From NCBI GenBank assembly GCA_021203545.1, contig JAJQAZ010000031.1, positions 1-45,664 on the forward strand: a stretch of 45,664 nucleotides of DNA. Direction: 5' to 3'. This document shows, one piece after another, positions 8,662-18,590 of the stretch; position 1 is the first letter of the stretch, and every line of letters starts with the position of its first letter. Position numbers and translations under genes: made by a program. This stretch comes from Tannerellaceae bacterium. Lineage in GTDB: Bacteria > Bacteroidota > Bacteroidia > Bacteroidales > Tannerellaceae. The notes beneath the pieces were generated by a model that saw nothing but the letters and a program-made list of their open reading frames with translations, had not been told where the DNA came from and ran no database searches.

Positions 8662-9657
8662 TTATTGTGCATCTCCCGGTAAACGCAAGGTATAAAGAGA
8701 TCCTTCCAAACGACGGATAAAGTTACGTTTATTCGTTTCGGGAGCATAAATAAATCCTTCCACTACAATTACCTGATTATTTACTTCGTCCAAACGCGTA
8801 TGGCTAACAAAGGGGCCACCCATCATATCGCCTACCATTCTCCATAATCCGCGCAATTCGCCTACATAATGGCCTCTTACGCTGATTGGGGTATAGCTTA
8901 ATTCAAAGCGTTTTTCTGTTTCCATATAAGAATCCGGGAAAGCACCCGGTAGATTTTCTTTCATTACAGAATCGCGTTTAGCGACCAGGTAGTCTTCGGT
9001 GAATGTATCAACATCGGTATAAGGGAAAGAATATACAACTATATCCATACGGCCGGTGTTGGCATTATTGGATGCCCAGAAGAAGTTCTCTGCTTTCTTG
9101 GATGAAGTAATATCAGCCGGGACTTTCAGCGAAATACCGAACATTTCTTTCACATTATCCATTACAACACTGCTATAGGTACTTTGCAATTGCTGAGCCG
9201 TACGATCCAGTTCTACTTTTGTGAAGTAATCTACTATGTGATTAGGGTTACGCTTCAACCACTCTATCAACATCTCCGAATCAGGTGAGGTAACAGTCAT
9301 TACCACCTGGCCGTTTGCCCAACGGTTTGCTTCCACGTTGACAGAAACTTTGGTATACATGGATTCGTCTATTCTCACGATAAGAATATTTCTTACATAG
9401 GTAAGCAAGCCGTTAAACTCGTGAGGAGCAACAGCTGTGATTTTAAAAGAAGGTTCGTCCTGAGGTAATCCCGGTACCGGTGCCTGCACTTCGGCTTTTA
9501 CCGCTTCGCCAACCTCACGATTCCAATCCGTTCTATCCATTACAACAATTATTTCATAGGCAAATCCTGTGGCACGTGTCATCACAGAACCGGAGTTACA
9601 ACCTGACAGTAGAGTTGCAAGACATATAATGATTGATAATAATACGTTTGTTTTCAT
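8662..9657 (-). CDS. DUF4837 family lipoprotein
   Basis: A 331-residue predicted lipoprotein. The N terminus is a short hydrophobic signal followed by the lipobox LLSGC (Cys about residue 20). The body matches what I know of DUF4837, a Bacteroidales family of unknown function commonly linked to pdxA and rlmN. Recognisable pieces are the VMDRTDWNREVGEAVKAE segment after the lipobox and a C-terminal RNFIRRLEGSLYTLRLPG. Its Asp/Asn-rich signal exit and Bacteroidales context suggest anchoring to the outer membrane. Function is unknown; it probably heads the transcript with pdxA. Confidence 0.75.
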   Translation of the reverse strand: MKTNVLLSIIICLATLLSGCNSGSVMTRATGFAYEIIVVMDRTDWNREVGEAVKAEVQAPVPGLPQDEPSFKITAVAPHEFNGLLTYVRNILIVRIDESMYTKVSVNVEANRWANGQVVMTVTSPDSEMLIEWLKRNPNHIVDYFTKVELDRTAQQLQSTYSSVVMDNVKEMFGISLKVPADITSSKKAENFFWASNNANTGRMDIVVYSFPYTDVDTFTEDYLVAKRDSVMKENLPGAFPDSYMETEKRFELSYTPISVRGHYVGELRGLWRMVGDMMGGPFVSHTRLDEVNNQVIVVEGFIYAPETNKRNFIRRLEGSLYTLRLPGDAQ

Positions 9658-9681
9658 ATATTTTCCTTTCTAAATATTACG

Positions 9682-9689
9682 CAAATATA
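9682..9689 (-). promoter_or_regulatory. Bacteroidetes-type -7 box for the DUF4837-pdxA unit
   Basis: The minus strand reads TATATTTG, matching TAnnTTTG, 25 bases upstream of the DUF4837 start codon. A -33 element is not obvious. Confidence 0.45.
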
Positions 9690-9725
9690 ACTTTTTTCTT
9701 AAAATTGAATAGCTTTTTAAAGGCT

Positions 9726-10762
9726 CTATTCCATTCCTTTACAATTTTGTCCGGCTTTAGCCGTCGATAACATTCCACAGGCCGCCAGAATATCTTCTCC
9801 ACGTGAAGTACGGATAGTACAGGTTACCCCCTTCCGGTTTAAACGATCCCGGAACTCTTCCAGACGTTTCAGGTCAGAGCTTTCAAGCGGCACATCTGGT
9901 ATGGCATGGAAACGTATCAGGTTTACTCTGCATGGTATGCCTTTCACCAATCCGGCCAGTGCATCGGCATGCCGGGGAGTATCGTTCAGGTTTTTGAAGA
10001 CTATATATTCAAAAGAGACCCGTCTCTGGCCGGAGAAATCATACCGACGGATGATATCCAGTACTTCTGTAGCCGGAAAAGGTTTCTCTACCGGCATCAG
10101 CTTTAACCGTTCTTCCGGAAATGGGGAATGAAGACTTACAGCAAGATGACAGTTACTTTCATCCAGAAAGCGCTGTAATCCCTTTTTTACTCCGATTGTG
10201 GAAACGGTAATCCGTTTAGGACTCCACCCATATCCATACGGAGCCGTCAATATCTCTAATGCTTTAAATAGTTCATCCACATTATCCAGAGGTTCCCCAT
10301 TCCCATAAAAACGAGATTGGTTAGTGTTTCCGTTTCCGAGATCATCTGTATCTGATTCAATATATCGTACGAAGAAAGATTAGCTGTAAAACCCTGTTTG
10401 CCGGTCATACAAAACAGGCAATTCATTTTACATCCCACCTGCGAAGATACACACAGGGTAGCCCTGTCATCGGAAGGGATATATACTGCTTCAACAAACG
10501 AATTATCCGCAGCCGGGAAAAGATATTTAACAGTACCGTCTACCGATGCCATCTGATCAACCGGCACTACTCCTCCTACTTCATATTCAGCAGCAAGTAA
10601 ATCCCTGTTTTTGACCGAAAGATTCGTCATCTCCGCAACAGCATGTACCTTTTTCTTATAGAGCCAGTCTGCAATCTGCCGGGCAGCAAAAGAGGGCATC
10701 CCTAACCGGGTAGTTACCTCTTTCAATTCATCCAGTGTTAAACCTAATAATTTTTTCTTCAT
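9726..10762 (-). pseudogene. rlmN: 23S rRNA (adenine-2503-C2) methyltransferase, frameshifted as written
   Basis: A radical-SAM enzyme that methylates C2 of A2503 in 23S rRNA (and A37 in some tRNAs). The first part (10762-10303) carries the iron-sulphur motif CKMNCLFC and the start of the GMGEP block; the second (to 9726) has SLHSPFPEERLKLMPVEKP and the C-terminal TSRGEDILAACG with the catalytic Cys. The two halves are out of frame: the coding strand has GGGG before AACC at about 10303-10306 where five G would give GMGEPLDNVDELFKALEI. Restoring one G joins them into a normal-length protein. Because rlmN is widely conserved and otherwise uneroded, a sequence error is more likely than a true null. 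Confidence 0.88.
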
Positions 10763-10776
10763 ATTCCTTTAATAAC

Positions 10777-10879
10777 AAAATTCCCCTTTAATATCGGATT
10801 AGTAATATACTCTATAGATGATTAATTTTCGATTAATCCACAAATTTATATCACTAACCCCATGTTAAAGGGGAATTTT
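10777..10879. repeat. 15-base inverted repeat flanking the rlmN promoter region
   Basis: AAAATTCCCCTTTAA at 10777-10791 is exactly complementary to the arm at 10865-10879, with 73 bases between. The interval also contains GATTAATTTTCGATTAATC, a smaller palindrome, and the candidate -7 box. It fills nearly all the space between ppiD and rlmN and could be a small non-autonomous element or a structured 5' leader of rlmN. Confidence 0.55.
10841..10848 (-). promoter_or_regulatory. Candidate -7 box for rlmN
   Basis: Minus strand TAAATTTG, matching TAnnTTTG, about 79 bases upstream of the rlmN start and inside the loop of the inverted repeat at 10777-10879. Confidence 0.4.
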
Positions 10880-10895
10880 TTTGAAAAATTAGTTC

Positions 10896-13049
10896 TTAAT
10901 AGAACCGTATGCGGTTATCTTCGATGTCAGCTTTTCTTACGAGAGACTGAATTGTCTGGTATCCGAAACGATACATATTAGAAGCATTCAATGTATTGAT
11001 CTGTTCAGCTTCATTATATTCGGGTGCATCTTCGTTTCTGTTGAATACTTCAAAAACATACACTCCGTTATTGCCTGCTACCGGCTGTGCTACCTGGTTT
11101 ACAGGTGCCAGAGAAATAGCTGCATTCAGTTTAGGTTCTACTCCAATATTAGTAATACGGGGAGTATCAAAACTTACGAAGCGGACAGTATCTACTTTCG
11201 AATCCATTGCTGATGCATAGGCATCTAACGATGAAAGGTTTTTAGATTTCAATTCGTTCGAAATGATTTCGCCTTTCTTCTGTGCAACCAATTCTGATTT
11301 CAGGGAATTCTGAACAGATTCCAACGAACGGTATCCTTCTTTGATTGTTCCTTTCATACCTGCAACAACAAACGCATCACCACAATCTATGATATTAGAT
11401 ATTTTACCTTTTTTACCATTCTGGAATGCCCAGCGAACTACCTGGCGTGAACCACGCACGGCTCCCACATTCTGGTCGTTGGCAGTAAGGGTAGCAGACA
11501 ATACCTGATAACCGGCATCTTTCGCTTTCTCATCCCATTTTTCAATATCGCGGTTTTGAGCGATAAACTGGCTCAGCGCATTGTATAAATCCCCATAAGT
11601 TGCTGAACTTGGCGATACAGCCATTTCGATATCAGCTACTTTATATTTGGTAATGTTAGGCGTTTTATCCAAAATCTTAATAATATGTGTATAATAAGTG
11701 CTGTTAGCAACAACTACATGATTAACTGCGGGAGCAGCAAATAACGCATTTTTGATTTCTTCGCCCAACATAGGAGTTAAAACAATATCTGCTTCTGTAG
11801 CCCATCCCATACGACCACCGTACATGGCAGCCTGTTGGTCTATTGAATGTTCAGCTGCTGCTTCTGCAAAGTAGGCACCTTTTCTCAAAGCATTTACCAG
11901 ACTATCTACATAGGCAGTAAATTCAGGTTGATTCATCTTCGGCAAAATGATTTGTGCCAGATCAAGCGAATCCGGTCCTACCGTTTTATCAACCAGTTTA
12001 TACATATTATATTTTTCATCTTCGAATACCGGTCCGTATACTTCGCCTATTTCAGCAGAAGCCACAAACGAGCGTACATCCGGATTCAAAGAATTGATAG
12101 ATGCATATGCGTTTACAAAAGATTTGTCTGATTTATCATTTACCAGACCTGCCACCTCATCGCTTGCTACAAACTCCTCTTTCAAACTTTCAATCTGGCG
12201 ACTGGTTTCATCATAGTCGTGACGGCTCGGACGAATGTCTACAGCAATGCATTCGATTACTTTGCTTTCCGGACGTTTATACGCTTCTTTGCGTTGTTCG
12301 TATAATTTTTTCACCGCGCTCTGATCTACTGTTACAGTAGAATCAGGTATCGAAGAATAAGATTGCATTGCAAAAGCAATATCAGAACTTACAGCACTTC
12401 CTTCATAAGCGGCTCTTGCATCCAGTTTATTATATGAAACAGCTTTACTTAATAATGTAGTATATTTCTGTTGCAAACGTGATCTTTTAATATTACGCTC
12501 CAGGAATAACCAGGAGTATTTAGCCTGCATAATACTTTCTTTCTGTGCATCTGTCAGGCCGTTCATCTCTGCAGGGTTCATATTGATCGTTTTCAGGAAA
12601 TCCAGCAAAGCAGCTTTGTTGAACATACCGGTTTCCGGATCACGAAAATCATTCATCTGCAATATTTCCGGCGAGATATTTTCTCCCTGTACCATATCAA
12701 ACAACTCTTCCGGACCTACCGTCAAGCCTACTTTATCCAACTGTTCGTCCAGAATCACTTCCTGTACCATTGTATCAAATACATTCTGACGAAGATTCGC
12801 CATCATCTCTTCCGGGACTGAATTAGTATTGGCCTGATTCTTATAATACTGAACCATTTCTTCTACCCGCTGATGATACTGTTGGTAATCAATTTTTTCA
12901 CCGTTTACTTCAGCAACCTTCTCATGCGACTGACGGAAAAAAGTAGATCCTGAATTCAGGAAGTCTCCAATGATAAAAGCGAACAAAGCCAAACCTACAA
13001 CGATTACTAATAATCCTGCTTTATTCCTGATTTTTTCAAGCGTAGCCAT
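10896..13049 (-). CDS. PpiD/SurA-type periplasmic peptidyl-prolyl isomerase, membrane-anchored
   Basis: A 717-residue folding factor. A single N-terminal membrane segment (about residues 13-30, LLVIVVGLALFAFIIGDF) anchors it in the inner membrane, followed by a SurA_N-type helical chaperone region and a central parvulin domain around residues 340-440 with the recognisable AEAAAEHS and GGRMGWATEAD segments. A second, degenerate parvulin-like domain may follow. It should help fold outer-membrane proteins. It is the last gene of the coaX-to-ppiD run; in many Bacteroidales the same order holds, tying it to envelope assembly. Active-site residues are not decisive, so it may act mainly as a chaperone. 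Confidence 0.85.
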   Translation of the reverse strand: MATLEKIRNKAGLLVIVVGLALFAFIIGDFLNSGSTFFRQSHEKVAEVNGEKIDYQQYHQRVEEMVQYYKNQANTNSVPEEMMANLRQNVFDTMVQEVILDEQLDKVGLTVGPEELFDMVQGENISPEILQMNDFRDPETGMFNKAALLDFLKTINMNPAEMNGLTDAQKESIMQAKYSWLFLERNIKRSRLQQKYTTLLSKAVSYNKLDARAAYEGSAVSSDIAFAMQSYSSIPDSTVTVDQSAVKKLYEQRKEAYKRPESKVIECIAVDIRPSRHDYDETSRQIESLKEEFVASDEVAGLVNDKSDKSFVNAYASINSLNPDVRSFVASAEIGEVYGPVFEDEKYNMYKLVDKTVGPDSLDLAQIILPKMNQPEFTAYVDSLVNALRKGAYFAEAAAEHSIDQQAAMYGGRMGWATEADIVLTPMLGEEIKNALFAAPAVNHVVVANSTYYTHIIKILDKTPNITKYKVADIEMAVSPSSATYGDLYNALSQFIAQNRDIEKWDEKAKDAGYQVLSATLTANDQNVGAVRGSRQVVRWAFQNGKKGKISNIIDCGDAFVVAGMKGTIKEGYRSLESVQNSLKSELVAQKKGEIISNELKSKNLSSLDAYASAMDSKVDTVRFVSFDTPRITNIGVEPKLNAAISLAPVNQVAQPVAGNNGVYVFEVFNRNEDAPEYNEAEQINTLNASNMYRFGYQTIQSLVRKADIEDNRIRFY

Positions 13050-13096
13050 TTATCTTTTCTTATTTATTTAAGTTTATATTTACAGTTTTAAGGGCA

Positions 13097-13127
13097 CGAA
13101 GATACAAAAAAATTCAACTTTCCACAA
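13097..13127 (-). promoter_or_regulatory. Possible internal promoter for the ppiD-like gene
   Basis: The minus strand shows TTG, a 20-base spacer, then TATCTTCG (one mismatch to TAnnTTTG), about 48 bases upstream of the ppiD-like start. It overlaps the last codons of the upstream CNNM/CBS gene, so it would be a secondary promoter. Confidence 0.3.
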
Positions 13128-14376
13128 TTTCCATACGAACAAGTTCTATCTTAGTGGAAGTCACCTTCATGATTTTGAAATTATACTTATCAATCGTAAG
13201 GGTTTCGTTCAGCTTCGGGAACTTCTGGTAATGATGTAAAATAAAGCCTGCCACCGTTACATAATCATCCGATTCAGGTATATTAAGCGAGAACATTTCG
13301 TTAAGCGTATCTATTTCCAGGCGACCTGAAAGGATATATTCTTTGTCCGAGATTTTACGCGCCACATGCGAACGGGTATCATGCTCGTCTTCTATCTCTC
13401 CGAATATTTCTTCCACCAGGTCTTCGAGTGTTACAATACCTGCGGTACCACCAAACTCATCTACCACAACTGCCAGGCTTTTTTTATCCTGCAAAAGTGT
13501 TTTCATAAGTTTATTAGCAGCCATATTCTCTGGCACAATAGAGATGGATTTAATATGCTGTGTCCAGTCTTCAGGATTTTTAAACAGTTCGGAAGAGTGA
13601 ATATAACCGATGATATTATCGATACTTTCGTTATATACCAGAATCTTAGAAAGTCCTGTTTCTATAAAACGGGCACGTAAATCGCTCTCGCTGACAGAAG
13701 TATCACATGCTACGATCTCGGTACGGGGAACAATGCAATCCCGTAAACGTACACTCGAAAAATCAAGCGCATTTTGCAGAATTTTCACTTCCGTATCCAT
13801 ATCCGAATTCTCCTGTGCACTCTCTATACTTTGTTGAAGGTAGTGATCTAAATCCACCCTTCCCAGTACCTGCCCGGATGTATCATTCAGGTTCTTTACC
13901 CCTACCAACCTCAATATACCAAATGATAGTAAAGATGCGAATTTAGAGATAGGGTATAGGATAATGTAAAAGAATATCAGGGGCAGTGCAAACAGATGTA
14001 ATGAAAAGTTAGGATTTATTTTAAAGATTGTTTTCGGCAGAAACTCTGCGGTAAAAAGGATCAACAAAGTAGATATAACAGCCTGTATAAAAACGATCAA
14101 CCCCTCATTACTTACCACACGGGCGATATAGGGTTCCAACAAAATAGCCATTTGTAACCCATATACAACCAATGCAATATTATTACCCACCAGCATGGTG
14201 GAAATATATTGGTTCGGATTACGGTAAAACACATCTAATATACGGCTGGTAAAACTTTTCGCCCTTTTATCCAGCTCATATCTCAATTTATTGGAAGATA
14301 TAAAGGCGATCTCCATTCCCGAAAAGAATGCGGAAAACGCAAGTGATATGATTATATACGTAATTGTACTACTCAT
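13114..14376 (-). CDS. CNNM/CorC-type transporter-associated protein with CBS pair (hemolysin family, GldE-like)
   Basis: A 420-residue inner-membrane protein. The N-terminal half is a DUF21/CNNM transmembrane domain (about residues 1-190) beginning with the conserved FFSGMEIAFISSNKLR. It is followed by a CBS-domain pair (about 210-330, with VPRTEIVACD and VVVDEFGGTAGIVTLEDLVE) and a C-terminal CorC_HlyC domain (about 340-420, YILSGRLEIDTLNEMF). Members of the family transport or regulate Mg2+ or Co2+; the GldE branch in Bacteroidetes assists lipoprotein GldD function. It overlaps lptC by 8 bases, so the two are translationally coupled. The specific role here is not resolved. Confidence 0.9.
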   Translation of the reverse strand: MSSTITYIIISLAFSAFFSGMEIAFISSNKLRYELDKRAKSFTSRILDVFYRNPNQYISTMLVGNNIALVVYGLQMAILLEPYIARVVSNEGLIVFIQAVISTLLILFTAEFLPKTIFKINPNFSLHLFALPLIFFYIILYPISKFASLLSFGILRLVGVKNLNDTSGQVLGRVDLDHYLQQSIESAQENSDMDTEVKILQNALDFSSVRLRDCIVPRTEIVACDTSVSESDLRARFIETGLSKILVYNESIDNIIGYIHSSELFKNPEDWTQHIKSISIVPENMAANKLMKTLLQDKKSLAVVVDEFGGTAGIVTLEDLVEEIFGEIEDEHDTRSHVARKISDKEYILSGRLEIDTLNEMFSLNIPESDDYVTVAGFILHHYQKFPKLNETLTIDKYNFKIMKVTSTKIELVRMEIVES

Positions 14377-15220
14377 CTGCCAACTCTTCTATTGCCTCTG
14401 TTGCTGCTGTTTCAAATTCTTCCGGTATAATTTCCGGTTCTGCAATCTGTTCCAATAACCGTTCCCTGTCTTCTATCATATCCAGATGTACAGAATCGGC
14501 CACAGGCAGATTACGCCGGGGAGGATTCATCATCGGATTATGAGGCGGGGGAGTTGCCCTTCGAACCGGACTACCCGGTCTTACCTCGGGGGATGCTCCT
14601 CCTATTGAGTCCGTACGGGTCGAATCCGGTTCGGATTCATTCATCGGGAATTCGCCGGCTGCCTGGTAAATTGTATAATTAGACATCTCCTGCGTTGTCT
14701 CAAATCCAATACCTGTTATAATGGTTCCATCTTCACGTACAATCCGCACGTATTTATCGGAATAAATTAATCCTTCATTCTGGTCCCAAAACATCAAAGA
14801 AGTTTCGATTGAATCGCCTTTTAAATTAATAAGTTCTACATTTCCTATCAGTTTCCATAGGCCTTTCTTATCCCAATGATAAGCTGTATCAGCCTTTACA
14901 CTACCTTCTGCCTGATACAACGTGTCAAATTTTTCTGCATAAAAACCTTCCGGAAAATACCAGTAAGGTTCTGTCGCTCTATCGAAAACATACCATTCGT
15001 CTGCTATCAACCGCGCCTTTACTAAACCTGAATCAGATATTAGTGTATATACATCGGTTGTTTTCATTCCGTAGGTTGTTTCCGGATTATAAGCAACAAC
15101 TACCACATCCTTATTATCATTCGAACAGGCTGCGGAAAATAAAAGAAGCATAACAACTGTCATTAAAACAGTTGTTATGCCTGTATGTTTCGTTTTACCA
15201 GGAAAACGTTCTTCTGTCAT
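14369..15220 (-). CDS. lptC: LPS export protein LptC-like, with Pro/Glu-rich tail
   Basis: A 283-residue periplasmic protein of the LPS transport bridge. An N-terminal hydrophobic segment (about residues 17-32) ends in a lipobox-like SAACS. The body from about residue 45 to 190 has the LptC beta-jellyroll features seen in Bacteroidetes: MKTTDVYTLISDSGLVKARL, then FPEGFYAEKFD, and GTIITGIGFETTQEMSNYTI. LptC takes LPS from LptB2FG and passes it to LptA. The last 80 residues are rich in Pro, Arg and Glu, look disordered, and are not part of the usual domain. It sits between the TPR gene and the CNNM gene with 3-base spacing and an 8-base overlap. Confidence 0.85.
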   Translation of the reverse strand: MTEERFPGKTKHTGITTVLMTVVMLLLFSAACSNDNKDVVVVAYNPETTYGMKTTDVYTLISDSGLVKARLIADEWYVFDRATEPYWYFPEGFYAEKFDTLYQAEGSVKADTAYHWDKKGLWKLIGNVELINLKGDSIETSLMFWDQNEGLIYSDKYVRIVREDGTIITGIGFETTQEMSNYTIYQAAGEFPMNESEPDSTRTDSIGGASPEVRPGSPVRRATPPPHNPMMNPPRRNLPVADSVHLDMIEDRERLLEQIAEPEIIPEEFETAATEAIEELADE

Positions 15221-15223
15221 ATA

Positions 15224-16567
15224 TTATCTTACAGTTGTACGCTCATTAATCCAACCCGGAATAGTAATTGTTTGGCCTTTTTCCAGGTCAGGGTGCATAA
15301 AGATCTCTTCTGTCGATGGGAAATAAGCACGATAAGTATTGATCAGGCCATTAGCCTCGCTTGCAATACTTGGGTCTACCGCACGTGCTCTTTCAAATTT
15401 ATCTACAGCTGCGTAATAAACAGTTTTTCTCAACACATTGTCATTCGGATAAATCGATGCAGCACTACCTGCATACAATCTTCCTATCAACAAATAAGGT
15501 TGTCCATAATTGCCATTTGCTTCAATAGCTTTCAGTGCATATTGTCTTGCCCGTGCATTATTTTTCTGCTCAACAGCAATTACAGCGATCATATAATAGT
15601 CTTCGGCTTTCACAGTAGGATCTTCTTCCAGGCCGGCAGCCTCTTCAAAGAAAGTAACAGCAGTAGCATAATCATCTTTACGTACTGCCTGTCTTGCCAG
15701 ACCTCTTGCTGATTCAGCTGTTGGCTGTACCCGGTGTGCATACTCGGCAGCAGCAAAATAGGCTTCAATTTCGTTACAACGCATTCTTCTCAGCAATGCA
15801 ATTGTTTCCTGTAAGAAAGGAAGGTTATCTTTATTTTGCTCAACTTTAGCACCATAGATATTTTGCAATGTTTCGCAGTCAGCAGCACCACTATTGGCAA
15901 AAGCATTGTCAATTCCTTGTTTAAAGTTGACCAGGTTTTCATTAGAACCTGCTGCAATCTGGCTATCCAGAATTTCAGAAGCTTTCAGATAATCGCTGAT
16001 ATAATCTGCTTTATGATTTTCATCAGCTGCCAATTTCTGGAAAGAAGAATACATAAATAAAGACACAGCCAATGCATCTGTTTTATTTCCGTATTCATTA
16101 ACTACTTCTTTTAACCAGCCATACAATAAGTTTGGATCACTTTTATCGCCTGCATAACGGATATAATCCTGAGCTTTACGGCCTACAATCCAGTCCTTAC
16201 CATAACGGGCATCATCTCCGAAATATTTTACACGTTTATCATAAACGCCCATCAGATCATCAAGCAAGGCTGCTTTTTTTGCAGGATCACTTTCATTATC
16301 TATCTGCCACGCAATAATACGTACACCGTACAAATAGATATCTTTCGTTGCAGCCGGGCATTCCTCATATACTATTTTCCAAAATTCATAGGCGTCTCTG
16401 AAGTTATTGGATTTAGCATAAGGAACAAACAAACTAATGTTTTGGATACAACGTACACTGTCCTCACCGGAACCAAACTGAGTTCCGTTATCAACTCCTT
16501 TTTGTGCATACGAATCGACAACTCCCAGAGAGCAGGCGATCGCTAATAAAAAAATCTTAATTCTCAT
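15224..16567 (-). CDS. Exported tetratricopeptide-repeat protein
   Basis: A 447-residue protein with a signal peptide (IFLLAIACSLGVVDSYAQ, cleavage after about residue 21) and many helical repeats. TPR-like pairs are clearest in the C-terminal half, for example ARGLARQAVRKDDYATAVTF and ARQYALKAIEANGNYGQPYL. A family of this type sits next to lptC in many Bacteroidales and is described only as a TPR-containing protein. It lies 3 bases upstream of lptC and 32 downstream of the outer-membrane barrel gene, so a scaffold role in envelope assembly is a reasonable inference and no more. Confidence 0.8.
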   Translation of the reverse strand: MRIKIFLLAIACSLGVVDSYAQKGVDNGTQFGSGEDSVRCIQNISLFVPYAKSNNFRDAYEFWKIVYEECPAATKDIYLYGVRIIAWQIDNESDPAKKAALLDDLMGVYDKRVKYFGDDARYGKDWIVGRKAQDYIRYAGDKSDPNLLYGWLKEVVNEYGNKTDALAVSLFMYSSFQKLAADENHKADYISDYLKASEILDSQIAAGSNENLVNFKQGIDNAFANSGAADCETLQNIYGAKVEQNKDNLPFLQETIALLRRMRCNEIEAYFAAAEYAHRVQPTAESARGLARQAVRKDDYATAVTFFEEAAGLEEDPTVKAEDYYMIAVIAVEQKNNARARQYALKAIEANGNYGQPYLLIGRLYAGSAASIYPNDNVLRKTVYYAAVDKFERARAVDPSIASEANGLINTYRAYFPSTEEIFMHPDLEKGQTITIPGWINERTTVR

Positions 16568-16599
16568 AATTGCCTTTATTTATTACTTTATTCTTATCC

Positions 16600-17860
16600 T
16601 TAGTTTACCTTGAATTTAAAGAACCAGTGTTCATTAAATGTGTAATTAACAGTAAATCTGAAATACTGTTCATCAATCAAAGGACGTGCATCCGGTTTAA
16701 TCTTTACATATTCAAAAGAAAGATTCACAAGAGAACGCTGGTCGAGCAACGGTAGACCAAAACCGACGCTCACCCCATATTCATTATAGCTGTTATCATC
16801 TATTTTCAGATAAGAATTACTATAATGAGCACCTGCGCGATATCTTACCCGCTGCAAAAAAAGAACGATTATTCATAAAGTTAGGAATATATTCCACCAC
16901 ACCGGCAACGCGGATCCGGTTCTTAAAATCATCGGTTCTTCCTTCAAAACGGGCATTCGACCAATCTTCAAACAGAAAATCAGCCGCTACCAACAATTTA
17001 TTTCGTTTGTTATATGATAATCCCACACCAAAAGAGTTAGGGATATCATAAGCATTGGATGTAATCGTATCTCCAGTTACCAGATACTGTGTTGAGTTAC
17101 CTGTCGCATATTGATATGTATATGTATACCTTTCCGCATTCAGTTTCTTTCCTGGCGAAAACACAGCCCCCAGCGTAATTTCTTCGGTTTTACTAAGTGG
17201 ATGTGTATACTGGATACCAAAATCCACCTTAATATCCCTGACATCTACTTTTCGCTCACGGCGTTCACTAACCGAATTACTCGGATAAACAGTAAACTGT
17301 TCTTCATGTGTAATGTTACCAAACAGAAATCCTACGTTTGCTCCAACAGAAAGACGCTTCTTCCATACTTCTATAGACACTCCTCCGTACAAATCGTTTA
17401 ATCCGCCTTTACCATTAAATTCATTAATACTACCATCATTCGCTGTATTTACCTCGCCATAGTTATAGCCTACATACGAATAAGGCAATATTCCGGCACT
17501 AAAGGCCAGCCATTTTGTAATAGGAAATTGCAGAGCAATATACTCCACATTACCGTTTACATTCTTCTGCGAACCCATTCCGTCATTAAACCATGATACC
17601 TGACCGGCTGCTCCGAAATCGAAAATAAAAGTCATCAAGTCGATACTGGTATAAGATGCCGGGTTCATCGGATTAATCTGTTTTGAGGATCGTAAACCAA
17701 TACCTACACCTCCCATTGCACGTCCTGCTCCAAAAGAGCGGTCTGCCAGCTCCCCATACCCATACCGGGTATAAGGCGAATTTGTATTATTTTGCGCAAG
17801 CAGCGAAAATTGGCTAAAAATCAGGATGCCTGCTACAATCAATCTGTTAATTTTCAACAT
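16600..17860 (-). pseudogene. Outer-membrane beta-barrel protein, frameshifted as written
   Basis: About 420 residues when joined. A signal peptide (about residues 1-22, ending SLLAQ) precedes NTNSPYTRYGYGEL, a start common among Bacteroidetes outer-membrane barrel proteins. Alternating hydrophobic strands with aromatic ends run to a C-terminal WFFKFKVN, a typical barrel end. The frame breaks at a run of seven T (coding strand, 16856-16862). A run of six or nine restores NNRSFLQRVRYRAGAHYSNS and a full last third. The start overlaps coaX by 14 bases. The role is unknown, although the operon suggests surface or envelope assembly. Confidence 0.75.
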
Positions 17861-18590
17861 TACACTCTAAGATTCTGTTTAATCCAACCAACACTAAATT
17901 AATGTTTGCAAAGATGGAATTTTTTAACCGTCTTTCAAAATAAAAAGAATGGCCACCTGTTAAAAAAACAAAAAGATCAGTATATTTTGACCTCAATTCA
18001 TTTATGTAACCATCCATTTCAAAAATAATCCCATTTACTACGCCAGCCTGTAAAGCTGTCAACGTATCAGTCCCTATCAGGGGAATTTCTTCTGTCTCAT
18101 TCACTAAAGGCAATTTATTGGTAAACATATGTAAAGCTCTAAAACGGGTAGTCATTCCGGGAGAAATATTCCCCCCCAGATAAAGGCCCGAGGCTTCAAT
18201 TATTTCATAAGTAATAGCAGTTCCGGCATCAATAACCAGTACATTTCGCCCCGGCTGCAGATAAGCAGCTCCCACTACAGCAGCCAAACGGTCTTTGCCT
18301 AATGTATGAGGAGTCTTATATCCCACCCGGACGGGCAAACGGGTATTTTCATCCAGCACCATAAAATAGGCCAACCTTTCTTTCAGAAGGCTCACCAACT
18401 CACGGTCTATTTCTATAACCGTAGAAAGTATACCTTGTTCCGGATTATATTTTTCCAGAAGCGGTATAATGCAGGAAGCATTGAATTCCTTAAAAATAAA
18501 AGAGGCTTCCGGAGAGTCCCCTTTTTCAAATAAAGCAACTTTTGTGGAGGTGTTACCCTGCTCTATAATAAGATTCACTTTCGTTTTCAA
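17847..18590 (-). CDS. coaX: Type III pantothenate kinase
   Basis: A 247-residue enzyme that phosphorylates pantothenate, the first step of coenzyme A synthesis. ASKHA-fold blocks are in order: the phosphate-binding start IIEQGNTSTKVALFE, GKDRLAAVVGA, VIDAGTAITYEIIEA with the catalytic Asp, and LGGNISPGMTTRFRALH, followed by the late FLTGGHSFYF. It heads the six-gene run that ends with the ppiD-like gene. A run of seven G in codons for LGGN is in frame here, in contrast to the G-runs in the phage. Length and all motifs are normal, so it should be active. Confidence 0.95.
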   Translation of the reverse strand: MKTKVNLIIEQGNTSTKVALFEKGDSPEASFIFKEFNASCIIPLLEKYNPEQGILSTVIEIDRELVSLLKERLAYFMVLDENTRLPVRVGYKTPHTLGKDRLAAVVGAAYLQPGRNVLVIDAGTAITYEIIEASGLYLGGNISPGMTTRFRALHMFTNKLPLVNETEEIPLIGTDTLTALQAGVVNGIIFEMDGYINELRSKYTDLFVFLTGGHSFYFERRLKNSIFANINLVLVGLNRILECNVEN

